Origin: Watersipora subatra
Taxonomy: Eukaryota; Bryozoa; Gymnolaemata; Cheilostomatida; Watersiporidae
Reading direction: 5' to 3'
Length of the DNA: 64,000 nt
NCBI RefSeq assembly: GCF_963576615.1
Contig: NC_088712.1
Span: 28,301,870 to 28,365,869, forward strand
The stretch's first letter is position 1, and every line of letters begins with the position of its first letter. Both the position numbers and the translations under genes were made by a program. Positions 11,983 to 22,566 of this stretch are shown in pieces. Under the pieces are notes generated by a model. The model searched no databases. It saw only the letters and a program-made list of their open reading frames with translations, and was not told where the DNA came from.

Positions 11983-12921
11983 TAGAGCTGGCACGGGTAG
12001 CTCGTCTGGTCTTGACCCACCGGGTCAGAGGTGCCCGGGTCGGGCCACCCGACCCTTTGGTCTTCCTATATAAAAACACGGGTAGGTTTATGGCTCAACG
12101 AGAGCGATTGTATATCGCTTTTTAAGTGCGATTGAAATAGAGTCGCGCTTAGTCCTAGCGCAGAAGGACCAGGCGAAATAAAACAAGGTGAGTCAAGACT
12201 ATATTTTTACGACTGCGACAAGTTTTTTAACTATAGGTTTCACAACGTTTTTCGGCAAGAAATAATCAACATGTCGGTGGTCTGGGAGATCATGAAGAAG
12301 CCAGTCACAAACGGGAAAGATCAAGTTATTTGTACAATATGCGAAGGCAAGTTAAGCTACAAAGAAGGGTCCACCTCAATACTATTGAGGCATTTACAAC
12401 GAAGGCATCTTGAGGAACTTAGAAGCGCGTCTACGAACCTTCAATCCAGCAAATTGATTATATTTTTAGTTTCACTAACACCAGAAGTTTTAGGGAAGTG
12501 ATGGATTTTTGCTTTCCACTATGCTGGGTTATCTATTTCTATATTAGTAAAGTATTTCTTAACTAATCTCTTTTTGTTGATTATAATAGCAGAGTTGAAA
12601 ATAAAATCTGTAATAAAAACACTCTAGCCAAAGTCATGGCATTAATCTATCACCCATTGAATAGCATTGATCCATCAATGTCTCGCCATAAATTGTAGAT
12701 TGCATCTATAAACCAAGCCACAAAATATAATGATTGGTGTTATAATGGGTTCTTTTATCTTGGGTTATTGATGTCACAACATTAGGCTGTAGTAGAACTA
12801 TCTCTTAACCTTTAACTAATAAAAATTTGCACGTGCTGGCCCAGCCCGACTCGATTTTGGCCCTCATTGCTGACCATGAGTCTGGCCCGACCCTGCATTT
12901 ATTGGGCTCGTTCCAGCTCTA
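11983..12921 (+). mobile_element. hAT transposon deletion derivative
   Basis: The ends are TAGAGCTGGCACG at 11983 and, inverted, TAGAGCTGGAACG at 12921. The element is flanked by ATCACAGC (11975-11982) and ATCACAAC (12922-12929), an 8-bp target duplication with one mismatch, as expected for hAT. Subterminal GC-rich stretches contain repeated CCGGGTC or GCCCGAC motifs. At 939 bp it lacks the catalytic region and keeps only a BED-finger exon (12271-12501). It is therefore non-autonomous. A splice donor (AAG/GTGAGT) at 12186-12193 suggests a retained 5' exon. Confidence 0.8.
12271..12501 (+). CDS. BED-type zinc finger fragment of hAT transposase
   Basis: The 76-residue frame begins MSVVWEIMKKPVTNGKDQV and carries a C-x2-C finger (ICTICEGKL) followed by LLRHLQRRH. 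This is the BED finger that opens ZBED-like hAT transposases and binds the transposon ends. The frame then runs into unrelated sequence, consistent with the internal deletion of the host element. It could act as a repressor if expressed, but expression cannot be judged. Confidence 0.7.
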   Translation: MSVVWEIMKKPVTNGKDQVICTICEGKLSYKEGSTSILLRHLQRRHLEELRSASTNLQSSKLIIFLVSLTPEVLGK

Positions 12922-12954
12922 ATCACAACCACCCTATCGTACAGCAAAAATTAG

Positions 12955-13365
12955 CCAAGTTCAAAAAAAGATTACGTACCATGATTACCAACATTATATT
13001 CACAAACCGCAATTTCCTAAAATAATTAGATGACGATCTACAGAGTAACGCAAACAGCACAAAACTAGTTATAGAAGCAGACAAAGCAATTAACTACTAT
13101 AAAACAGAGACTGACCACTACAAGTAGCTCCTACACAAAAATGTAACCAAGGTGTAACATGTTGATTGATAAAACAAACTTTTAAGATTAGGCAGAGGTG
13201 GTTTTGCATAACCTTCGACGAAGTCATAGGAAAATAAATTGAATTTGGAAAACCTACGATTAATGGAGTTTGGAACACCTACAATACAATCATCAGCAAA
13301 TCAGCTGGCTTTCTCATATAGCCATGAAAGCTTTCAGCTATATAGCATAATTAGTAGAAGAGATC
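12955..13365 (+). mobile_element. Penelope-like retroelement fragment
   Basis: A frame near 13050-13150 reads VIEADKAINYYKTETDHYK followed by LLHKNVTKV. This resembles the start of the reverse transcriptase of Penelope-like elements (pattern ADKT-x-N-x-Y...Y-x-x-LL-x-x-x-IT). The part from about 13161 is a diverged copy of 20039-20210, where further Penelope-like motifs follow. Stops are frequent. Confidence 0.5.
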
Positions 13366-13383
13366 AAAGTTTCTAGCTTAGTA

Positions 13384-13752
13384 CAGTAAAACCTTGACAT
13401 ACTAAGTCGATCATTTTCAATATTCTTGGTAAGTCGAAATTCAAATTTCATCATCTGTTCAGCAGTTTTTAAAGATGAAATTTAAAGACACGATCACCTA
13501 ATATGATGCGCCAATTTTACTTCATTGCAGCCACACATTCATTCCTTATAGCTTTTGGTCTCTGTACATCCATGTTCACTGTCTTGTGGTAGAGACCACC
13601 CAACATATTATGTCCTACTAATAATCATCCTAAAATATGATCATAAACATTAGAAGACTGAGACTACAAACTGTTCGAATTTTCTCAATATACAGGTGTA
13701 ATTGTAAAAAGGTTGATATCAGTGAGTAAAATCACAACTAAGGTTTTACTTG
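13384..13752. mobile_element. possible TA-type miniature transposon
   Basis: Starts CAGTAAAACCTTGACAT after a TA. Near 13740-13752 an inverted AAGGTTTTACTTG gives an imperfect partner. The right end is not followed by TA, so the boundary is uncertain. The start resembles other TA-flanked miniature elements in the window. Confidence 0.3.
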
Positions 13753-14064
13753 TTCTAAGTATATTTTTTATAGCATCACCTTTTTTATTCTATTTCCCAA
13801 TTTGATAGCAAATTCTTTAAAATCTACAAAAATAAATCATTATACAGTCAAATCCCAACTTAAGATCAGCTCTACATACAATTATTTGCACTCGCAACAA
13901 AAAATGTGAGCAAACATTTGTCAAAAGTTACGCAGTAGCTATAATATCCAAAATACAACATTCAACTTTTACTAAAACATGAGTCTGTTAAATCAAATGG
14001 GGTCCAAACTAAAAATAAATCATCCAAACAATAAAAATCAGGTTGGTTTATAATGTTTAGAATA
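13753..14064. other. no gene recognised
   Basis: AT-rich spacer before the hAT element. No feature seen. Confidence 0.5.
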
Positions 14065-14072
14065 TGTTAGAG

Positions 14073-16916
14073 CAGGGGTGGGCAACGTGTGGCCCGCGGG
14101 CCACGTGTGGCCCGTGACCTCATTATATGTGGCCCACTTGACTTTTCAGGATATCTGGAAATTTTTGCATATTATTTCACATTGTGCTCAACATACCAGT
14201 GGCCCATTATGATTTATAACTTCTTTGGTTGCGCATGTCCATCACTATATTGTTGATCAATATTATGTATATTGACGTGCTTCAACCCATCGAAACCCCT
14301 ATGCAGATACGAAACGTAAATGGAGGAGGTCTGGTGTCTGTAAAGAGGACTGTACGATGAACGTACTTTATTAGACATGTTAATACTCTTCATGAAATAT
14401 TTATATCTATATTTTATATTATATATTTATCTTTTCTCCCCAACTCATATGATCGATCCTTGGGTCATAATTGAATATAATTTACCCCGCTTTACAAGAA
14501 CAGTGTGCATCAGTGACCTTCAGCGGCTTCTCATTCTTTCGCTGTGACCGGTATGTTGTCGCCTTTACAGTACTTTCTTCATCATTTTTTTCAACAAACA
14601 CATTCACTGACGCAAAGAAGCTTTCATTTGCATACTTTCCTCCTTGAATTCGTTGCCTAAGAGCTGGAATATACGGTAAAAAGCTTTCACCAAAATCACT
14701 CGGTAAACAATGTAAACTTCGTGCAGCCGCCGCCATTTTAGTTTATGCTTGTCGGAGGTCGACTAGTTGCTTGGTCACGTGACGAGTGGGTGGAGCTACT
14801 CTGGGAATCGGCGTCATGTCAATTATAATCATTCTGGTTCATAATACTTACTATGACACACGTACAGCCAGAGGTCAAAAAAAGGAAAGTAGATTTACAG
14901 AACAGACAGTTCAATCCAGACTGGGAATGGAAATATTTTGTGGCTGATGTAAGCGATAATGTCATTTGCTTGATATGTAAAGACAAGATAAGTGGGAAGA
15001 AGGAATATAATGTCCGAAGACACTACAACAGCCGCCACAATGACTATGATCGAATGCAAATGCCAGAGGAGAGAAAAACTAAAGCAAAAACTCTTAAAAG
15101 CTCTCTTTTTCAACAGCAGCAATTCTTTACCAAGCCTAATTTGGAAGCAAAGGCAGCTACCCTGGCTAGCATTTCAGTATGCAACATCATGGCAAAACGT
15201 GGAAAGCCATATCTTGATGGTGAAATGGTTAAGGAAGCTATTCTTGCTGCTGTTGAAAATATATGTCCAGACAAAGTTAGCCAGTTTCAATCAATCAGCC
15301 TTTCAAGAAGAACTGTAACACGACGCATCGAATAGATCTCAGACGACTTACATGCACAACTAATGGAAGAGCTTACAAAAGCAAGCTATTTTTCACTAGC
15401 GCTTGACGAATCGACTGACTTAGCTGACACAGCACAACTTGCTGTATTTTTTCGGGCTTACACTGAAGATGGTTCTATAATAGAACTTGCAAAGCTCTGC
15501 TCCATGCATGGCACTACTACCGGAAAGGATATATTTGAAGAAGTTAAAAAATGTATTACAGAACTGCAATTACCATGGAAGAAGTTAGTAAGTGCAACTA
15601 CTGATGGTGCACCCTCCATGACTGGGCATAGGCATGGGTTCTGTGGTTTACTCAAGGAAAAGTTGCAAAAAGAAGGATTGCCCATGCCAATGACTTTTCA
15701 CCGCATTATACGCCAGCAGAATTTATGTGCCAAAACACTGCAGATGGCTGATGTTATGGCTACTATAAAAAAGCAGTGAATTTCATTAGATCTAAGGGGC
15801 TCAAACATCGCCAGTTTCAGAGCTTCCTGGCATCAATTAACAGTGAACATGAAGACATACCCTACTTCACTGAGGTCAGATGGTTAAGCTGTGGTGAAAT
15901 GCTGAGAAAAGCTTATGCATTACAAACAGAGATGAAGATATTTCTATTGGAAAAGAATTACCCAATAGACCACTTTGGCGATCACGATTTCATAAATGAT
16001 TTCGCATTTTTGGTTGACATGACTGATAAGCTTAATACACTCAACATGAAGCTTCAAGGGCAAGATATGTTAATTTCTGATCAGTACCATTGTGTTGCAA
16101 CCTTCCAAACCGATCTTGAACTGATCATGCAGCAGATGGAAAAAGGAGAGACCCCTCACTTTCCAACATTGTCCAAAAGAGTTGGTATTGATCACAGTAG
16201 GTACCTAGAAAAGTTGGAAAATTTGAATATAGAATTCCTTGACAGGTTTGGTGATTTCAAAAAGTATGTGGATAAAATTGTATTGTTTAGCCACCCTCGA
16301 CTTGCCGAACCTATTGATATGCCAATTCCTTTGCAGAGAGAACTTATTTCATTGAAAACAGATCCGATAACAATGGAATGTTTCAGAATAGAATCTGACT
16401 TATCCATTTTACAGAGCTACACACGTCTGCCAAAGGCCACCTACCCTAACCTCAAAGAACATGGAATGAAATTTCTGTCAATGTTTGGTAGCACCTACCT
16501 CTGTGAGTCCTTATTTAGCCGAATGACATACGTCAAAAATAAATACCAGACCAGGCTGACAGACAGTCATCTATGTGATATCTTACGCACATCCGTAACA
16601 AACCTCAGGCCAAGATTGAAAGAAATAGCTGCCAAAAGCCAATGCCAAATTTCCCACTGAACATTAACTCATTAAGCATATTATTACTCATTCTTGTATG
16701 TTTTTCTTTCACATATTGTATTAAAATATTAAATAATAAAATATAGTATTAAATACAAATATTCTGTCATAGTATTCTGGTATTTATGGTAATTACAGCG
16801 CATGTGTGCTTTGGCAACAATAATAATTGGCCCTATCATATCATTGCAAGATGTGGCCCACCATATATTTCTTAGGTTGAATGTGGCCCACAGCCGAAAA
16901 AGGTTGCCCACCCCTG
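14073..16916 (+). mobile_element. hAT transposon, near-complete, young
   Basis: A 2844-bp element is flanked by a perfect 8-bp duplication TGTTAGAG (14065-14072 and 16917-16924). The terminal inverted repeats are CAGGGGTGGGCAAC at both ends, a Charlie-like hAT terminus. Subterminal TGTGGCCC motifs repeat near both ends, and a perfect 16-bp palindrome GTGGCCCGCGGGCCAC lies about 20 bp inside the left end. The interior is almost entirely one transposase gene (14853-16660). Perfect target duplication and few coding defects point to recent insertion. Confidence 0.94.
14853..16660 (+). pseudogene. hAT transposase (GTF2IRD2/ZBED5-like), one stop and one frameshift
   Basis: About 600 residues in total. 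The N-terminal BED finger has CLICKDKISGKKEYNVRRHY and SRHNDY. The hAT catalytic region contains YFSLALDESTDLADTAQL and KKLVSATTDGAPSMTG, with the expected acidic residues. The C-terminal dimerisation region has FGSTYLCESLFSRMTYVKNK. The frame is broken by an in-frame TAG at 15333-15335, after which the same frame continues. A one-base shift in the A-run before 15777 moves reading to the frame of 15776-16660. These are the only two defects seen. The closest family by motif is the hAT group that gave rise to GTF2IRD2, ZBED5 and FAM200-like domesticated genes. Confidence 0.92.
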
Positions 16917-16924
16917 TGTTAGAG

Positions 16925-17738
16925 TATATTGTACCCTTTATTTGTATTACTCATTATCACTAAACCTATGCATTGCTGATTCTAGACTCAATTCACATGG
17001 ATTTTGGACAATGTAACAATAAATATCTCTTTATTGGTTATTACTCAACATTTTACTGGTAAATATTCAGCCATAATTTTTATACAGTGTTAGATGAGAT
17101 TCACCAGTTATGGCTTTCAGAAGCGTTTTATTTTACTAAATATCAAATTGTTAGAGCTAGAATATACTGTAAAGGATTTTGGTCGGCCTTTACTCAAGCA
17201 CGATCTAGCTTGTGATAAATGTTGTATAAATGTAAGAAAACGAGTGCGGTTTTTCATTCGTTTTATTCCGAAGGAAATTCCATTAGTCGTGGAGCTTGCG
17301 ACTACGGCTCTGCTCTACCATCGACAGCGCTCCCCATATATACATTCATTTTACCCGTTCCTGCTAATGAAACCGAGTAGAAAATCGTATAAAAGTAAAA
17401 ATAATAGAATCGTCGGCGTGGTTATAATAAACAAAATTATTAGCGATATTAGTATATTTACATTTGGAAAACAATAGATTAATTAATCAACATATTACAT
17501 ATACAAAAATAAACAGATTGATTCTTCATCAGTACATGTAATAGTTTGGTTTATTTTAACAATTCATACAGATTAATATATTAACTGAATATTCAATTTA
17601 GCTGCCCATCTGCTCTGTAGTTCTTCATTTAATAGTAGAACAAATTCATTTTTATGTACTGAGATACTTTATCATAGCCTGTGAACCTATACTATTATAC
17701 CTTTAATTTATCACATGTATATATTACAGTCTATTTTC
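16925..17738. other. intergenic; unrecognised 127-residue frame
   Basis: Contains an open frame at 17094-17477 with no recognisable domain. Its first 50 bases (TATGGCTTTCAGAAGCG) are a further copy of the motif ending each LRR duplication unit at 17.9-18.1 kb. The frame is therefore probably fortuitous repeat sequence rather than a gene. Confidence 0.4.
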
Positions 17739-17748
17739 TCTGATTCAA

Positions 17749-17869
17749 CTGAAGGTGCTAGTGCTGAGTGACAACAACTTCAAGGAAGACCTCCTGACGC
17801 TGTTGGTGCTCTTAAATCTCTCACTGCGCTACACTTGGACAGCTGCCAACTTCAGGACCTCCCTGAATC
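17749..17869 (+). pseudogene. leucine-rich-repeat exon, frameshifted
   Basis: Reads LKVLVLSDNNFKE, then in another frame PPDAVGALKSLTALHLDSC and QLQDLPES. These are two LRR units of the SHOC2/RSU1-like plant-type or intracellular class. The exon is followed by a good donor (GAATC/GTGAGT at 17870). A one-base slip lies between NNFKE and PPDAV, around 17788-17796. No other exon of such a gene was found nearby, so it is probably a stranded fragment of a host LRR gene. Confidence 0.6.
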
Positions 17870-18112
17870 GTGAGTATAACTCAGTCTCTCTGTAGGAAGT
17901 TTCTGAGCAAAAGAAGTATATTCACCGCCTATGGCTTTCAGAAGCGTTTTCTTTTATTAAATATCTACAGCTACACTTGGACAGCTGCCAACTTCAGGAC
18001 CTCCCTGAATCGTGAGTATAACTCAGTCTCTCTGTAGGAAGGTTCCGAGCAAAAGAAGTATATTTAACCGCCTATGGCTTTTAGAAGCGTTTTCTTTTAT
18101 TAAATATCAAAC
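17829..18112 (+). repeat. 142-bp tandem duplication of LRR exon end and donor
   Basis: Bases 17829-17970 are repeated at 17971-18112 with few differences. Each unit holds the last LRR codons (CTACACTTGGACAGCTGCC), the GTGAGT donor and about 100 bp of downstream sequence ending TTTTATTAAATATC. The donor is therefore present twice. Confidence 0.85.
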
Positions 18113-18667
18113 TATTTACTGCTTCGAACTATTCAATTTTTATCTTGCAGTGTTATTTATTCAACGTGATTTATAAATACATACTTGTTTATTAATCATG
18201 TTGAATGATAATTCACCATCAGGGTAATAGATTATAACACCAATGACTCTATTACAAACATGTTTTGTGAGTTATCTGTAGAAATTAGCTGCAGTACGTA
18301 AATACTTCTAACCTTTCATATCTCTCACTTACATTCAAAAGTCATTGACATGTCATTTGTCAATTTTTCAAAGTTAATTGCATGTCAATTGCATCTGCTA
18401 TAGCGATAATTATTGAATGGAAAAAATTGCATAACAGCTTAATAATGTCTGCCGGTAAACTTGGCTTGTCACTATGTTAGCCGATGTAACGGCTACCGAA
18501 ACGGTTGCCATGGCTTTAGAAAATCACTTTATTCCAAGCCATAGAGGTAAACCTCAACTTTTCATAATTCATAAGCGTCGTTATTACCTCCATTGGCAAA
18601 ATATTTTTGTCAACGACTTTTCTAAAGGTTTGGTGAAATTTGATTTATACTGCTATACGATGAATAG
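18113..18667. other. no gene recognised
   Basis: AT-rich. A short frame at 18474-18677 runs into the foldback element and has no recognisable domain. Confidence 0.45.
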
Positions 18668-18793
18668 CACGGGCTAGCCGGGTCACGCGCGCAAGGATTT
18701 TCGCCACGCACATACAAAACAAAAACAGCATGTTGTTTTTGTTTTGTATTTGCGTGGCAAAAATCCTTGAGTGCGTGACCCGGCTAGCCCGTG
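18668..18793. mobile_element. 126-bp foldback miniature element, hAT-like
   Basis: An almost perfect hairpin. The outer 20 bp (CACGGGCTAGCCGGGTCACG) pair exactly with the far end, and the arms of about 60 bp continue with few mismatches around a loop of a few bases. Flanks ATGAATAG (18660-18667) and ACGAATAG (18794-18801) look like an 8-bp target duplication with one mismatch, suggesting a hAT-mobilised miniature element. Confidence 0.75.
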
Positions 18794-18803
18794 ACGAATA
18801 GTT

Positions 18804-18839
18804 TTCCGATGTTGATTCCGTGTTGAATCAACATCGGAA
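18804..18839. repeat. perfect 15-bp hairpin
   Basis: TTCCGATGTTGATTC at 18804-18818 pairs exactly with 18825-18839 across a 6-base loop, immediately beside the foldback element. Confidence 0.8.
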
Positions 18840-19392
18840 TGTTGAATTTTGAAAACGTCTTAAAAATTGTTGTAATTAAACGTATACGTTGTCTTAGCTA
18901 AAAAAAACTATTCATCGTTTGACCTAAACACAGAATACGTGTGTACATTCAATAAGTATCCATTCAAAAAGCGTGAGTGATATACAATGTACCGTGAAAC
19001 CTCGTAAAACCTTTAATTGAACTGCCTCGAAGTGTTGCTCTTAACGAATCCCAGGTAAAGTAAGGTAATTTTTGCATAAACTTCAAAAAAAATCCGCAAA
19101 ATTGATCGTGGGTAAAACGCTCAAAAGAAAAAGATGTCTTTTCTTTTGAACATTTCAACAACGATCAAGTTTTGCCAATGTCAATCTAAAAAACGTCCTG
19201 GCAATAACATCACCTCAAACAACAAACCAATCTCAAGTGATAAAAAAATCTCTATACTTTTTGATAAAAACGTTTTAAACTTTACATTAGAAGCATTTAA
19301 TTTGAAACAAGCCATTTGTGCTTTTGATTTATATTATAGTTTGTATATGTACATGTATCTACTAATAAATAAGTAAATACATGGACTTGTGA
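18840..19392. other. non-coding; imperfect inverted repeat near 19.1 kb
   Basis: Near 19000 the sequence CGTAAAACCTTTAATTGAAC resembles the terminus of the miniature element at 47658, so a decayed end may lie here. Around 19098-19170, TGATCGT and TCAAAAGAAAA are matched in inverse, giving an imperfect hairpin. No gene was seen. Confidence 0.4.
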
Positions 19393-19475
19393 CAGTGCTC
19401 TGATAACTTGAACGCTTTGATAATTCGAACACTTTTGCTCAGTCCCTTGAAGTTTGAGTTATCCGAGTTTCTCTG
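19393..19475. mobile_element. 83-bp miniature inverted-repeat element
   Basis: The ends CAGTGCTCTGATAACTTGAA and, inverted, CAGAGAAACTCGGATAACTC are imperfect terminal repeats. TA follows at 19476. This is a typical short palindromic element with the GATAACT core. Confidence 0.5.
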
Positions 19476-19513
19476 TATATAGATAAAGATAATACAGTTT
19501 AGCGTTGTATATC

Positions 19514-19996
19514 ATCTGAAGCCGATATAACTATCTAATGGGACATAGTCACAGCAAGCGCTTTATAATATCGCCTTAAGCTCAAAACGGCGCCAGCTCA
19601 AACATTTGATGAAGGAGAGGAAAGCTCTCACTGTTGTGTGAAGACACCAAAGCTAACAGAACCTCGAGCCTTACCTTGTGGTCATGTCAGCGGCACCCCG
19701 TATTTGGAGGCAAACTAATTAGATTAATGTTACTGTTAGTAAGGTTTCATTTCCTCTTCAAAGTCTTTACGTTGCCAGAGTGCTAATGTTTTATGAAGTC
19801 AGTAAAAGTTCAGGGGTCAGCGCGACCTTAACAAGTCAAGCGCTGAAGCTCCAGCACCATTTGAAGCTGATATAACTACCTACTGGGTCAGATTCACAGA
19901 AAGCTACTCTTCTATCACAATATCCTATGCTCCTAAAATGCTGCCAGCTCAAACATTTGACAAAGGAAAGGTCTCACTATTGTGCGATGAGGTTTT
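19514..19996 (+). repeat. direct repeat pair of about 130 bp
   Basis: 19514-19645 and 19861-19996 share GAAGC-GATATAACTA, TCACAG-AAG and CAGCTCAAACATTTGA, followed by an AAGGA-AGG...CTCACT-TTGTG stretch. They are diverged copies about 347 bp apart, of unknown class, with no coding potential. Confidence 0.6.
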
Positions 19997-20034
19997 GTAA
20001 AGTCAAGGTCAAAGTGACCTTAACGGGTGAATGC

Positions 20035-21130
20035 AACAAGTTGATTGGTTGACAAAATTTTAAGATTAGGCAGAAATTGTATTGCATAAACTCCAACTAA
20101 CTCATAAGAAAACGGAGTGAATTTGGAACACACAAGGTAAATGCAATTATCAACAAATTAGTTGGCTTTCTCATATAACCAAGAAAGCTTTCAGCTATAT
20201 AACCTAATAATATACAAAGACTATAAAAGGATGGCATAGAACCAAATCGATAAAATGCAAAACCAGGGCGATCATTAGCAAGTTAGGACTGGAGGAGTGT
20301 GTGACTACCACTACTAAAGAATGGAGGAGTATATGACTACTACTGCTAAACATGACGCTTTTATAACACTGAAAGATTATAAAGATAACTTCAAAAACAA
20401 TCAAACAAACTGACTAATCAACCTAAGACAGAGCTCAGAAATCAACAACGAAATTTTAATCAGGATCAATACAAGTACACTATAGAATTAACATTTGAAT
20501 TTTTGGCAAAATAACATTAATTGACTGGTAATTGACTGGTTTAAAAATATACCAAATAAACATGAACGCTCACTTGGATTATAATGTGACGATGGTCTAA
20601 GGACCCTGAGAGACACTGCGAGCAACATAGAAAAATTGACAAAAGAAAAATGCGACATCCTCCAAAACTGCGGTTCACGCATCACCGTTGAAGCTATTAT
20701 AAAGTAGTCAATTTTCTAGACATAGCATTGAACCAGAGAAATGACGCATAGGCACCACACACAAGCCAAACAAGCTATAACATGTGGACAGCAGGTCTAA
20801 CCGCCCACCAAAGATCCTTCACAATATACTACATGCAATTAACCAATGGCTCTGCAATATATCATTCAATACAGAAGTATTTTACCAAGCGATCCAGAAC
20901 CATCAGAAAGCTCAGAAAGGAGACAACTTTAAATTACATTACAAAAGGTACACAAAAGCCGACAAAAAGAAATGCAAATTTATTTGGCTCAATCATCCTG
21001 TAATAAGAGCTGTGCCTCTAACATTGGCAAAAAAATTTTCAACATTCTAGGATCAGACTTCACAGAAGAGAACAAATTGTATAAAATCTTTAATAGAAAC
21101 ACCATTAAACTGAGTTACAGTTGCACATAA
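20035..21130 (+). mobile_element. Penelope-like retroelement remnant (reverse transcriptase)
   Basis: Motifs appear in order. IDWFKNIPNKHE lies near 20527-20565. DDGLRTLRDTASNIEKLTKE with RITVEAIIK spans 20585-20708. LTAHQRSFTIYY or its alternative frame NRPPKILHNILHAIN starts near 20795. KKCKFIWLNHPV...AKKF is near 20965-21040, then NKLYKIFNRNTIKLSYSC to about 21122. This order (RT palm with DDG, an xPPxI motif, then HKIFNRN-VKVSYSC) is that of reverse transcriptases of Penelope-like elements. The frame changes and stops make it dead. The 20039-20210 part is shared with 13161-13352. Confidence 0.65.
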
Positions 21131-21163
21131 AACATAAAAGCGAACGTCAACAGCCAGGTGTTC

Positions 21164-21201
21164 TATATCACCTGGTGTCATAACAAACACCAGGTGATAT
21201 A
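21164..21201. repeat. perfect 15-bp hairpin
   Basis: TATATCACCTGGTGT (21164-21178) is exactly complementary to 21187-21201 over an 8-base loop. It lies between two retroelement remnants. Confidence 0.8.
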
Positions 21202-21499
21202 AAACAAAACCAACACGAATAATCAACAATTTAACTGCAAGCAACTCAGATAACCCTGGTTGAGCCCACCTGGAGAACTTTTGCTGAACTGTGACCATGA
21301 AGTTAACTTCAAGAGATTCAAAAGCAAATGGAGCTCTCAATTGTGCTGTCCAGGTATGACCGCGAATCTGAGGATTACAAAAGTAATTTTTTACTATACG
21401 CTGCAGGAGCAGAAGCAGCACAGGTGGCTAAATCTTCCGCTTAGTAAGTCACAGATAAAAGTGGCAAATCTATACTGCAAATTTTGGAGCAGCAATGCG

Positions 21500-22345
21500 T
21501 AGGTGATAAGAACATTATTCACGAGCGGTGCATGTTCAATACTCTTTCAACTAGCAGAAGAGAATGCTGATACATTCTACACAGCTATGCGAGAGCTAGC
21601 TAACAAATGTGGCATACAGACTATTGAGCTGAAGAAAACAGTGCAGCGTCAGTGGACGAGATTCTACATGACGGAATACATGTTTTAAGCATTCGAGACA
21701 ATACGGTACATAAAAAGCTAATATCAGAAGGTAATGCTTTAACCCTGAAAAGTTTGTGAGGCTGTGCAAAGGTAGTGAAGTTGCTACTGCTGCAATGAAG
21801 TCTATGAGTCACCCAGCTACTGCTAAAGTGAATACTGTTCAGTCAAAGCCTAAACAATGGCAACAATGCAAACAGCCCAACAAGCTAACCCACACTGGTA
21901 AGCCACCACCAAAAAGTAGATGAGAAAAAGGCCTGATCACTTGTAGCGTGGCGGAGGCTATCAGCGAAGATGATAAGCAGCAGTTGTTTGGAGGTCTTGT
22001 ACAACTGAAGGACGACTGAAGGAAGTATCTACACTATCTGGTCAGTTTCTCTGCAGCTTAGAGAAAGAGTGGAAGCTAGACTGAAAGAAATGGTTGGTCA
22101 AAATGTCATCTCATCCATAGAACAGAGTGGTATAGTAAAATGGTGGTAGTAGGGCCTACAGAAGTCCTCAGGTAACGTCAGAGTATGTGTCGATTTCACT
22201 AGCTTGAACAAAGCTGTCCACAGAGAGGTCCTTCCTCTGGCTTTAAGCGACGGCAGTCTGGCCCTACTAGGCAGGAGTAGCATCTTTACCAGTCATATGT
22301 CAACCAGAGTATGTCATGTTTGTTCTCTGTTTGTTTTAGCTTTGT
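21500..22345 (+). mobile_element. Ty3/Gypsy gag-pol remnant (fossil)
   Basis: Traces of a gag region (TFYTAMRELANKCGI near 21575) are followed by a reverse-transcriptase start (EARLKEMVGQNVISSIEQSG and VRVCVDFTSLNKAVHREVL near 22070-22230) typical of Ty3/Gypsy elements. It is clearly broken with several defects and lacks most of pol. It is older than the integrase fragment at 2.8 kb. No LTRs were recognised. Confidence 0.75.
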
Positions 22346-22566
22346 ATCCGGATCCAGAGAGCTTAAATGGCTTCACTTAATTTTATAGATACATCAAAAT
22401 GAGTCTTTGTAAAAATTCATTATTTTCATGTCTTCCATTCATTATTTTCATAATTGGTTTTGTGGTATTGCTGCCACTTGATTGTTATTATTATATTATT
22501 ACGATTATTAATTATCATCATTCAGTACTGCGTTACTACTAGTACTAATCACAACACACTCACCAA
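22346..22566. other. AT-rich spacer
   Basis: Low-complexity TTATTA-rich sequence between the Gypsy remnant and the LINE end. No gene. Confidence 0.5.
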
